Source of the DNA: Pontibacter sp. HSC-36F09
GTDB taxonomy: Bacteria > Bacteroidota > Bacteroidia > Cytophagales > Hymenobacteraceae
Length of the DNA: 64,000 nt
Assembly: GCF_024171605.1 (NCBI RefSeq)
Contig: NZ_JALKAA010000002.1
Coordinates: 496,001 to 560,000 of the forward strand
Direction: 5' to 3'
In this document: piece after piece, positions 51,813-58,638 of the stretch
Numbering within the stretch: position 1 is the first letter of the stretch
Layout of the letters: each line of letters starts with the position of its first letter
Position numbers and translations under genes: made by a program
Notes under the pieces: generated by a model
Told to the model about the DNA's origin: nothing
What the model saw: the letters and a program-made list of their open reading frames with translations, nothing else
Databases searched by the model: none

Positions 51813-53744
51813 ATGAAAACATTTTTACAGAACAAAGCTTTACCAAAATGGATCATTCTGATCATCGATCAAGTTATTTCCACTTGGTCCTTCGCTTTGT
51901 CTTTCTTTATCATCCGCCAGTTTGACTTCGAAACAATTTTGCGCGGTCACTTCTTTGTGTATAGCGGTATATACCTGGCAATTTCTGTCATAGTATTTTA
52001 CGCTATGCGTATCCATACCGGCCTGATCCGCTACTCCAGTACCGACGATATTTACCGTATCTTCACGGCCGTTTTGATGGCCAGCTTACTATATGGGGCC
52101 ATTATAGGCTTTTGGGTTTCACCAGAGCTACATATTGACTCTGTGAACATCTACGTTGTGCTGCTGGTCAACTTCTTTATCAGTTCTTCGGTGCTGATCA
52201 TGATGCGATTGGGAGCGAAGGCCCTGTTCTACTATATCAAGCGCGGTGCCAGCGGCGACAAGGAGTCAATTCTGATATACGGAGCCGATAGTTTTGCCAT
52301 TCTAGTGAAACAAGCGCTGGAACTCAGCAATGCGGGTCGCCTGAATATTGTAGGTTTTGTCGATGACAACCCTAACAAGATCGACAAGCACATCCAGCAG
52401 AAGCGAGTGTTTCACATCAACGATATCGAGAAACTACAGCGGAAGCTGAAAATCGATAAATTGGTTATCCTGAGTGAAGACCTGAAATCGGATGCCCGCA
52501 AGAATGCGATCGAAACCTGTGTAGAGCTAGGTATAAAGGTAGTGACCGTGCCACCGACTGAGCAATGGATGTCAGGCCAGTTGCGCATGAACCAGATACA
52601 GGATCTGCGTATTGAAGATCTTCTGCAGCGTCCGCCGATAGTGATCGAGAACGACAAAATATCAGCTGATTTGGCTGGTAAGCGCATCCTGATCACAGGA
52701 GGCGCCGGTTCTATCGGTTCAGAGATCGTGCGTCAGGTGCTTACCTATAAACCAGAAATGGTCATCATTTGTGATCAGGCTGAGTCTCCTTTGCACGAGC
52801 TGCAATTGGAAATGGAAGAGCACTTTCCGGATGCTAACCTGAAGCTTTGTATTGCTGATATCCAGAATTTCAACCGCATGTATTCCCTATTCAAGGAATA
52901 TAATCCGCAGATGGTATACCATGCTGCAGCCTATAAGCATGTGCCGATGATGGAATGCAATCCTTCTGAAGCAATCCTGACGAACGTAATGGGCACCAAA
53001 AACCTGGCAGATCTTTCGATGACCTTTGATGTAGAGAAGTTTGTGATGATCTCCACGGACAAGGCGGTGAACCCGACCAATATCATGGGTGCCTCAAAGC
53101 GTATCGCCGAGATCTATATTCAGTCGCTCAACAACATCAGTGCGCAGCCAAAACTGCAGGACAACGTGAAAGGTACCGCCCTGCAACAGACCCGTTTCAT
53201 CACCACCCGCTTCGGCAATGTGCTGGGATCAAACGGTTCTGTTATCCCACGTTTCCGCTCCCAGATCGAGAAAGGCGGTCCGATCACAGTAACGCACCCG
53301 GATATCACCCGCTACTTCATGACCATACCGGAGGCAGTACAGTTGGTGCTTGAAGCCGGCACAATGGGCAAAGGCGGTGAGATCTTCATTTTCGATATGG
53401 GACAACCTGTGAAGATCGTGGACCTGGCTCGCAAGATGATCAAACTAGCCGGTCTGACCGCCAACGATATCGAGATCGTGTTTTCAGGCCTGCGTCCGGG
53501 TGAGAAGCTGTACGAGGAACTCCTGAACCAGGAAGAACTTACCATCTCGACCCACCACGAAAAGATCAAAGTGTCGAAAGTGCGTGAGTATACCTACAAC
53601 AAGGTCCTCGCCAGCATCAACGAGCTCCTTAACCTCAACAAAGACGGTGATGAGCTGGATACTGTCAAGCAAATGAAAAAGATCGTTCCTGAGTTCAAAA
53701 GTAAAAACTCGAGGTTCGAGGAACTGGACTCGATGGTGCAGTAA
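51813..53744 (+). CDS. pglF: Membrane-bound UDP-GlcNAc 4,6-dehydratase (PglF/FlaA1-CapD family)
   Basis: A 643-residue protein with four N-terminal membrane helices (within residues 12-140), a CoA-binding-like Rossmann domain (ESILIYGADSFAILVKQAL, about 152-170), and the catalytic SDR domain from about residue 290 with ILITGGAGSIGSEIVRQ, VYHAAAYKHVPMMECNPSEA, ISTDKAVNPTNIMGASKR and FRSQIEKGGPITVTHPDITR. It converts UDP-GlcNAc to the 4-keto-6-deoxy sugar, the first step to di-N-acetylbacillosamine. Its product would feed PglE and PglD. It ends the co-directional locus. Confidence 0.94.
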   Translation: MKTFLQNKALPKWIILIIDQVISTWSFALSFFIIRQFDFETILRGHFFVYSGIYLAISVIVFYAMRIHTGLIRYSSTDDIYRIFTAVLMASLLYGAIIGFWVSPELHIDSVNIYVVLLVNFFISSSVLIMMRLGAKALFYYIKRGASGDKESILIYGADSFAILVKQALELSNAGRLNIVGFVDDNPNKIDKHIQQKRVFHINDIEKLQRKLKIDKLVILSEDLKSDARKNAIETCVELGIKVVTVPPTEQWMSGQLRMNQIQDLRIEDLLQRPPIVIENDKISADLAGKRILITGGAGSIGSEIVRQVLTYKPEMVIICDQAESPLHELQLEMEEHFPDANLKLCIADIQNFNRMYSLFKEYNPQMVYHAAAYKHVPMMECNPSEAILTNVMGTKNLADLSMTFDVEKFVMISTDKAVNPTNIMGASKRIAEIYIQSLNNISAQPKLQDNVKGTALQQTRFITTRFGNVLGSNGSVIPRFRSQIEKGGPITVTHPDITRYFMTIPEAVQLVLEAGTMGKGGEIFIFDMGQPVKIVDLARKMIKLAGLTANDIEIVFSGLRPGEKLYEELLNQEELTISTHHEKIKVSKVREYTYNKVLASINELLNLNKDGDELDTVKQMKKIVPEFKSKNSRFEELDSMVQ

Positions 53745-53757
53745 CACCTCCCACATA

Positions 53758-53796
53758 AAACGTCAAAGGCCCGGATTTACCGGGCCTTTGACGTTT
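53758..53796. terminator. Bidirectional terminator at the end of the polysaccharide locus
   Basis: A perfect 17-bp stem AAACGTCAAAGGCCCGG with its complement around loop ATTTA. Being symmetric with A and T ends, it can stop transcripts from both sides. Confidence 0.85.
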
Positions 53797-53820
53797 AAGA
53801 ATGCGTTCTACATTTATAGA

Positions 53821-53851
53821 AGTCCCCCTTTGAAGGGGGTAGGGGGATGAC
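53821..53851 (+). repeat. R1 inverted repeat, left end of DUF559 cassette
   Basis: A 31-base sequence (start AGTCCCCCTTTGAAGGGGG, end GGGGGATGAC) that matches the reverse complement of 54245-54275 at 30 of 31 bases. It touches the stop codon of the DUF559 gene. Within it is a CCCCCTT/AAGGGGG hairpin. Confidence 0.85.
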
Positions 53852-54217
53852 CTACTTTGCCAGTTTTTCTAAGCAGTCCTCAATTACCCGTTGAACATTG
53901 GGCAAATCTTTCAATACCTCTTCGTCAGTGAAACGAAGAACTTTGTATCCTAACTTTAGTAATTCTTGATCTCGTTTTTGGTCATCCTCAAATTTGAAAT
54001 TGTGCGAGTATCCATCTACCTCAATTATTAGTTTTAGCTCCTTGTTCATAAAATCAGCTATATAATTGCTGATTGGTCGCTGTCTTAAGAAATTATATCC
54101 CGTCTTTCCTTTGCTCAGAACCTCACACCATAACCTAACTTCTGCTTTGGTTGAGTCAGTACGGAGGTCTTTAGCAAACTTTTTTAGCTTTTTATTGTAG
54201 TGACTGTTATCTGGCAT
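53852..54217 (-). CDS. DUF559 endonuclease-domain protein
   Basis: A 121-residue protein, the usual length for the DUF559 family, which belongs to the Vsr-like/PD-(D/E)XK nuclease fold. It has KKFAKDLRTDSTKAEVRLW (an arginine- and lysine-rich start), YNFLRQRPISNYIADFMNKE with aspartate 55, and LIIEVDGYSHN with E66 and D68 as the likely metal-binding residues, then GYKVLRFTDEEVL. Its biological role is unknown. It is the only gene between two inverted 31-base repeats of the R1 family, with 27 bases between its start codon and the right one, and together they form a 455-base unit. Confidence 0.88.
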   Translation of the reverse strand: MPDNSHYNKKLKKFAKDLRTDSTKAEVRLWCEVLSKGKTGYNFLRQRPISNYIADFMNKELKLIIEVDGYSHNFKFEDDQKRDQELLKLGYKVLRFTDEEVLKDLPNVQRVIEDCLEKLAK

Positions 54218-54244
54218 CTTAATGTAATTATCTTCTGCAAATAA

Positions 54245-54275
54245 GTCATCCCCCTGCCCCCTTCAAAGGGGGACT
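54245..54275 (-). repeat. R1 inverted repeat, right end of DUF559 cassette
   Basis: Reverse complement of 53821-53851 with one difference (C for T in the GGGGGtAGGGGG tail). Lies 27 bases upstream of the DUF559 start codon and 26 bases before the end of the fumarylacetoacetase gene. Confidence 0.85.
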
Positions 54276-54301
54276 TTTCCCAAAAAGCCGACGAGACCGG
54301 C

Positions 54302-55573
54302 TTACAACGCCGGCAACACCTTCGCTCTCACTTCTCCAAAACCAACTCTTATCCCATTCCTCTCAGCGGAACCGCGCATAATCACGGTATCGTAGTCGTT
54401 GATGAATTTGCGATCTGTGCCATCGGATAGTTGGATGGGCTGCGTGCCGCGCCAGGTGAGTTCAAGCATGGAGCCATAGGATGTTTTGTCAGGGCCGCTG
54501 ATGGTGCCGGAGGCGTACATGTCGCCGACCTGTATGTTACAACCGTTGCTGCTCTGGTGGGCCAGTTGCTGGTTCATGTTCCAGTACATGTACCTGAAGT
54601 TAGACCGGCAGATGCTGTTCTCTTGTCCGTCCTCTGGTTTTAGGAGTACCTCCAGGTTGATGTCATAGTTATGTTCGCCGTGGAACTCCAGGTATGGCAA
54701 TGGCTTCGGATTCTGCACAGGGCCTTTCACGCGGAAAGGCTCAAGGGCATCGAGTGTAACTACCCAAGGCGAAATGGAAGAGGCAAAGCTTTTGGCCAGG
54801 AAAGGCCCTAAAGGCACGTACTCCCAGGTCTGCATATCACGGGCAGACCAGTCGTTGAAGAGCACCAGACCAAAAATATAGTCATCCGCTTCATATGGGC
54901 TGATCATGTCGCCCAGTTTGGTTTCCCGTCCTGTGATAAAGGCTACTTCTAATTCAAAGTCGAGTAGGCGGGACGGACTGAAAGTCGGGGCATCGGCGTC
55001 GGGCGACTTGGTTTGGCCGTTCGGGCGGCGTATGTCGGTGCCTGATACGATGATAGAAGAAGCTCGGCCATGGTAGCCAATCGGGATGTGTTTCCAGTTT
55101 GGCAGTAGGGCATTTTTCGGATCGCGGAACATGGTGCCCACATTGGTGGCGTGCTCGATGCTGGAATAGAAGTCTGTGTAGTTACCCACTTTCACCGGCA
55201 TCAGCATGCGAACGTCACTTCGCTTAATGAGGCATTCTTGCATCAGCCTGCTGTTGCCACTGATCTCGTCGTTGTCGTTGCGCAACAGCTCCGACACGCG
55301 GTTGCGAACGGCACGCCAGATTGGTTTGCCCAAAGCGATAAAGTCATTGAGGTATGGGCGGTGAAAAACCGTGGGGTCAATGTCGAGGAGTTCGAACAGG
55401 TTGTGCTGAGCGACCGCATAAAGATCCAGCACATAGTCACCGATGGCCACGCCAACACGCGGGTCTTTGGTGGCTGACACAAAAATGCCGAATGGAAGGT
55501 TTTGTATCGGGAAGTCGCTCTCAGGTGCTATTTCGATCCAGGAATGCAGGGAAGGGTCGTTCGCTTTTATCAT
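54302..55573 (-). CDS. fahA: Fumarylacetoacetase
   Basis: A 423-residue enzyme. Residues 1-120 form the N-terminal domain (SDFPIQNLPFGIFVSATKDP), and the catalytic FAH domain follows with DFYSSIEHATNVGTMFR, PIGYHGRASSIIVSGTDIRR, LDFELEVAFITGRETKLGD and LFNDWSARDMQTWEYVPLGP, which hold the metal-binding and catalytic residues. It splits fumarylacetoacetate to fumarate and acetoacetate, the last step of tyrosine and phenylalanine breakdown. The length matches the family. A TAtcTTTG box on the minus strand at 55600-55607 is a possible promoter. No other tyrosine-degradation gene lies nearby. Confidence 0.95.
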   Translation of the reverse strand: MIKANDPSLHSWIEIAPESDFPIQNLPFGIFVSATKDPRVGVAIGDYVLDLYAVAQHNLFELLDIDPTVFHRPYLNDFIALGKPIWRAVRNRVSELLRNDNDEISGNSRLMQECLIKRSDVRMLMPVKVGNYTDFYSSIEHATNVGTMFRDPKNALLPNWKHIPIGYHGRASSIIVSGTDIRRPNGQTKSPDADAPTFSPSRLLDFELEVAFITGRETKLGDMISPYEADDYIFGLVLFNDWSARDMQTWEYVPLGPFLAKSFASSISPWVVTLDALEPFRVKGPVQNPKPLPYLEFHGEHNYDINLEVLLKPEDGQENSICRSNFRYMYWNMNQQLAHQSSNGCNIQVGDMYASGTISGPDKTSYGSMLELTWRGTQPIQLSDGTDRKFINDYDTVIMRGSAERNGIRVGFGEVRAKVLPAL

Positions 55574-55599
55574 AGTGCAAGAAAATCTGGGTTGTTAGA

Positions 55600-55607
55600 C
55601 AAAGATA
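55600..55607 (-). promoter_or_regulatory. Possible downstream promoter box of fahA
   Basis: TATCTTTG on the minus strand, 27 bases before the start codon. No clear upstream TTG is seen at 19 bases. Confidence 0.4.
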
Positions 55608-55840
55608 GAGATTTTGAAGGGTATGGGAAAGATGAAAGTTCTATGGGTAAATTGAATATACATAAATGTCTCTGGTTATCCCTTCCATTTAAGCGAAGCA
55701 CTAGTCTGTGGTTTCACAATTTTACGCATGCCCTCGCTCGCGCCTCGCGCGCATGAGTCATTGGGCGGACTTCCCGAAAGTGTTCGGGATTTTCAACTGG
55801 CCGTTTTTCCCAATGTCCAAATGCTCTTCCCCAAACGCTC

Positions 55841-56061
55841 TTTCGGATATCCATGTCCGAAAAGCATCTGCTGGGGATGTCCACATCCCCGTGCAAAGGT
55901 ATAGCAGGTATACGGGGATTGGGACATCCCCTACCGTTTGCTTTCGGATTGATAAATCCGAAAGAGTTTGTGAGGCTGTTTCCATGTGCTACTTTAGTTT
56001 TTAGGTATAGGGGACAAGGATGTCCCCAGCAGAAATACTTCCGGACATGGATATCCGGAAG
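55841..56061. repeat. R4 repeat cluster: paired hairpins in the fahA-nifU gap
   Basis: The gap 55574-56406 has no gene. This part holds three R4 units, each a GGGGA(T/C)...(A/G)TCCCC hairpin beside a TTCCGGAC/GTCCGGAA-type hairpin: 55841-55862 with 55871-55891, 55914-55931 with 55941-55964, and 56010-56027 with 56038-56061. The arms differ between units but stay complementary. An R3 copy with a perfect 20-base palindrome (GGACAGGTCGCGACCTGTCC) follows at 56086-56105. Short open frames here are products of the repeats. Confidence 0.8.
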
Positions 56062-56254
56062 AGCGCTGAGACAGACCACCTGTAGGGACAGGTCGCGACC
56101 TGTCCGAATCGTGCACCGGCAATCATGCATCCGAATACCTGCCCGAATCCTGTTCCTCTATACCTTTGTAAATCATGCACCGCTATACCCTGTCCAATCG
56201 TACATGAAAGTTCCCCTTCGAAGGGGCGGAGCAATGGTGCACAAGTGGCGGGAC

Positions 56255-56305
56255 GCCACCGCATAGCTCTCGCTCGCGGGACGCGAGCGAGAGCTATGCG
56301 GTGGC
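56255..56305. repeat. 24-bp perfect hairpin with a GGA loop
   Basis: Bases 56255-56278 and 56282-56305 are exact reverse complements around GGA. The left arm opens GCCACCGCATAGC and ends CTCGCTCGCG. An overlapping smaller hairpin GTGGCG-GGA-CGCCAC (56245-56259) shares part of the left arm, so the two structures exclude each other. No gene is encoded. Confidence 0.9.
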
Positions 56306-56330
56306 TATACTTATACCTGACTAACCCAAC

Positions 56331-56366
56331 AAAAAAGGCAGGTGCCGATTTCTCAGCACCTGCCTT
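56331..56366 (-). terminator. Terminator of the mrp-nifU unit
   Basis: On the minus strand, AAGGCAGGTGC and GCACCTGCCTT pair around TGAGAAATCG and are followed by six T residues, 41 bases after the stop of the NifU-type gene. Confidence 0.9.
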
Positions 56367-56406
56367 AAGTCTATTGTCTTTTGTCAGAAATTCCTTTGTC
56401 AAATAA

Positions 56407-56673
56407 CTACCCCAGCGGTATCACATTTACAGCCTCCACGGCTCTGATCTCGGGCACGGCCTTCAGCACAGATTGCTCCACACCGGCTTTGAGAGTCATG
56501 GTAGACATCGGGCATGTGCCACAGGCGCCGAGTAACTCCAGCTTAAGGGTCATATCATCGGTTACTTCGAGCACCTTCACGTTGCCGCCGTCAGCTTCCA
56601 GGTAGGGCCTGATCTGGTCGAGGGCACTCTCAATGCGAAGTAAAAAATCGTTGTCAACGTTAATGGTAGCCAT
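56407..56673 (-). CDS. NifU C-terminal-domain (NFU) iron-sulfur protein
   Basis: An 88-residue protein made of one NFU domain with the cluster-binding pair CGTC (C51, C54) in LLGACGTCPMSTMTLKAG, preceded by RPYLEADGGNVKVLEV. NFU proteins carry a 4Fe-4S cluster to client proteins in the cytoplasm. It follows the Mrp gene by 5 bases on the same strand, a pairing common in Bacteroidota and consistent with a shared job in iron-sulfur assembly. Confidence 0.93.
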   Translation of the reverse strand: MATINVDNDFLLRIESALDQIRPYLEADGGNVKVLEVTDDMTLKLELLGACGTCPMSTMTLKAGVEQSVLKAVPEIRAVEAVNVIPLG

Positions 56674-56678
56674 TTGTC

Positions 56679-57782
56679 TTAGCTTTTAATTTCTACTGGT
56701 TGTGTTTTGGCCAAAGTCGCGTTGCGAACAGACACCTGCTGCGCAACAGCCTGGGCCAACTCTCTGAAAACACCGGAAGCTGGAGAATCGTTCTGCAAGG
56801 CCACCGGAGTTCCTTCGTCACCGCTCTCACGGATGCTTTGTACCAAAGGTACCTGGCCTAAAACCGGCACATCGAACTTCCTGGCCATGTTCTGACCGCC
56901 TTCCTGCCCAAAGATATAATACTTATTCTCAGGAAGTTCGGCAGGTGTAAAGTAAGCCATGTTCTCCACCACACCCAAAACCGGCACATTGATTTGCGGC
57001 TGGCGGAACATCTGCAGCCCTTTCTGGGCATCGGCGATGGCTACTTTCTGTGGAGTCGTCACGATCACAGCACCCGTTACCGGCAGTACCTGAACCATGG
57101 TCAGGTGAATGTCGGATGTTCCCGGAGGAAGGTCAAGCAGCAGGTAGTCCAATTCACCCCATTCTACATCGGTGATGAACTGCTTCAGGGCAGAACTCGC
57201 CATGGGGCCACGCCAGATCACAGCATGGTCAGGAGGCGTCAGGAAACCGATGGACATCAGTTTTACGCCAAATTTCTCTACCGGGATGATGTAGTTCTTG
57301 CCATGATCGCCCTGCACCATGCTCGGACGCTGGTCTTCCACACCAAACATGGTAGGTATAGACGGACCGAAAATATCGGCATCGATTAGGCCTACTTTAG
57401 CACCTGACTGTGCCAAGGCAATGGCCAGGTTGCTCGTAACCGTAGACTTGCCAACGCCGCCTTTACCAGAGGCCACAGCAATGATATTTTTCACACCGGT
57501 AAGTACTTCGCTGCTGCCTGCGCGACCAGAAGTCACACGGGAAGTCATGTTCACGGTTACCTCTGCCTCTTTGTCCACCATGGTATGAATGGCGCGGATA
57601 CAGGCATTGCGGATGAGGTCTTTGAGTGGGCAGGCAGGTGTGGTAAGGATAACGGTGAAGCTTACGTTCTTGCCGTCTACCTGTACATCTTCTATCATGT
57701 TCAGGGTCACCAGGTCTTTGCCAAGATCCGGCTCCTCCACATAGCTGAGGGCTTTGAGTATATCTTCTTTCGTAATTGCCAT
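56679..57782 (-). CDS. mrp: Mrp/NBP35-type iron-sulfur carrier ATPase
   Basis: A 367-residue protein. Residues 1-90 are a MIP18/DUF59 domain with cysteine 51 in TTPACPLKD. The P-loop ATPase domain has VASGKGGVGKSTVTSN (103-118) with the deviant Walker A lysines, LIDADIFGPSIPTMFG, LLLDLPPGTSDIHLTMVQ and ENMAYFTPAELPENKYYIFG. Mrp proteins take up and pass on 4Fe-4S clusters with ATP turnover. The paired cysteines found at the last motif in the enterobacterial protein are absent here, replaced by the FTPAELPENKYY form. A TAtcTTTG box lies on the minus strand at 57809-57816. Confidence 0.94.
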   Translation of the reverse strand: MAITKEDILKALSYVEEPDLGKDLVTLNMIEDVQVDGKNVSFTVILTTPACPLKDLIRNACIRAIHTMVDKEAEVTVNMTSRVTSGRAGSSEVLTGVKNIIAVASGKGGVGKSTVTSNLAIALAQSGAKVGLIDADIFGPSIPTMFGVEDQRPSMVQGDHGKNYIIPVEKFGVKLMSIGFLTPPDHAVIWRGPMASSALKQFITDVEWGELDYLLLDLPPGTSDIHLTMVQVLPVTGAVIVTTPQKVAIADAQKGLQMFRQPQINVPVLGVVENMAYFTPAELPENKYYIFGQEGGQNMARKFDVPVLGQVPLVQSIRESGDEGTPVALQNDSPASGVFRELAQAVAQQVSVRNATLAKTQPVEIKS

Positions 57783-57808
57783 AGTGTTAAAGCTTTTGTG
57801 AAGCCTTA

Positions 57809-57816
57809 CAAAGATA
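57809..57816 (-). promoter_or_regulatory. Possible promoter box of mrp
   Basis: TATCTTTG on the minus strand, 26 bases before the start codon, matching TAnnTTTG. The upstream box is not clear. Confidence 0.45.
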
Positions 57817-58004
57817 CAAACAAAAAAACTTTAAACATGATTTAGCAGGGTATAATAGGTATAGCGGGTTGGGCTATTGCATAAATGTTTTTTTCCTTGC
57901 TGAGGGAGTTAAAGTAAATAACTTGTAGCATGGGTGTTTACGTTCGAGTACACAGTTGCAGACCTCCTGCCTAGGTATAGGTATAAGTGTTTGTAGCTAA
58001 TGCT

Positions 58005-58430
58005 GTTGCAGGTATAGCCACTGCTTTGTTTTATAGCTTCGCCTGTGCGGCGGGTACTCACTTTTTGTCTTGAAACAAAAAGTAAGCAAAAAGATCAAGA
58101 CGCTCCAGACTCGCTGAACGCTCAAACAGTGGAGCGCCGCAAAGTGCACCTGGCTGATGCTTTCTGTTTCATAGCTTCCGGGGCAAGTTACTCTTGCTAT
58201 ACCTGCCAGTGTTGCGTGATGGTAACTACAGCGCTTATACCTGTAAAATGGCAGCTACAGACTCCCCTCCTTGGACAAGGAGGGGCAGGGGTGGTTGGAC
58301 CCGGGACTGCAAAGAAACTGCCTCAGCTATACAGTTTATACTTGGAAATGGCATTAACAGGGCTTATACCTTTGTGATAGCATTAATGGAAAACTCCCCT
58401 CTCAAGAGGGGCAGGGATGTGTTCAATAAA
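58005..58430. repeat. R5 composite repeat, copy 2, in the mrp-dnaG gap
   Basis: The gap 57783-58638 has no gene. Most of it matches 7690-8090 in the same order of blocks, without the 17-base insert: CTTCGCCTGTGCGGCGGG, GTCTTGA...AAAAAGTAAGCAAAAAG...TCAAGAC (an inverted repeat), TGCACCTGGC, CTTCCGGGGCAAGTTACTC, TTATACCTGTAAA, and R1 hairpins at 58261-58301 and 58393-58420. Open frames of 82-110 codons over it follow the repeat and are not credible genes. Confidence 0.82.
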
Positions 58431-58607
58431 GCAAGAATCTGAACTGAATCCATCTCCAAGCTATACCTATAGCCGGCAACTACTAAAAAGTCTCCCTCTC
58501 AAGCAGACAGTAAGAAGTCAATCGTGCAAAGAGCCCTTACCCGTGAAGTAATCGTGATTCCAGAAAAACCTACGCCAACCCTATAGCGATTCAACAACTT
58601 AAAACCT

Positions 58608-58615
58608 TATATTTG
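58608..58615 (+). promoter_or_regulatory. Possible promoter box of dnaG
   Basis: TATATTTG matches TAnnTTTG and lies 23 bases before the dnaG start codon. No good TTG is seen 19 bases upstream. Confidence 0.45.
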
Positions 58616-58638
58616 TAACCCCTCAAAACAGCATACCC

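Noticed and set aside
20381-53744. Possible prophage or integrated conjugative element in the AT-rich centre
   Set aside because: There is no integrase, phage structural gene or conjugation gene; the genes form a coherent polysaccharide locus.
55502-56406. Several 75-138-codon open frames in the fahA-nifU gap
   Set aside because: They run through palindromic R3 and R4 repeats on both strands and encode repeat-derived words.
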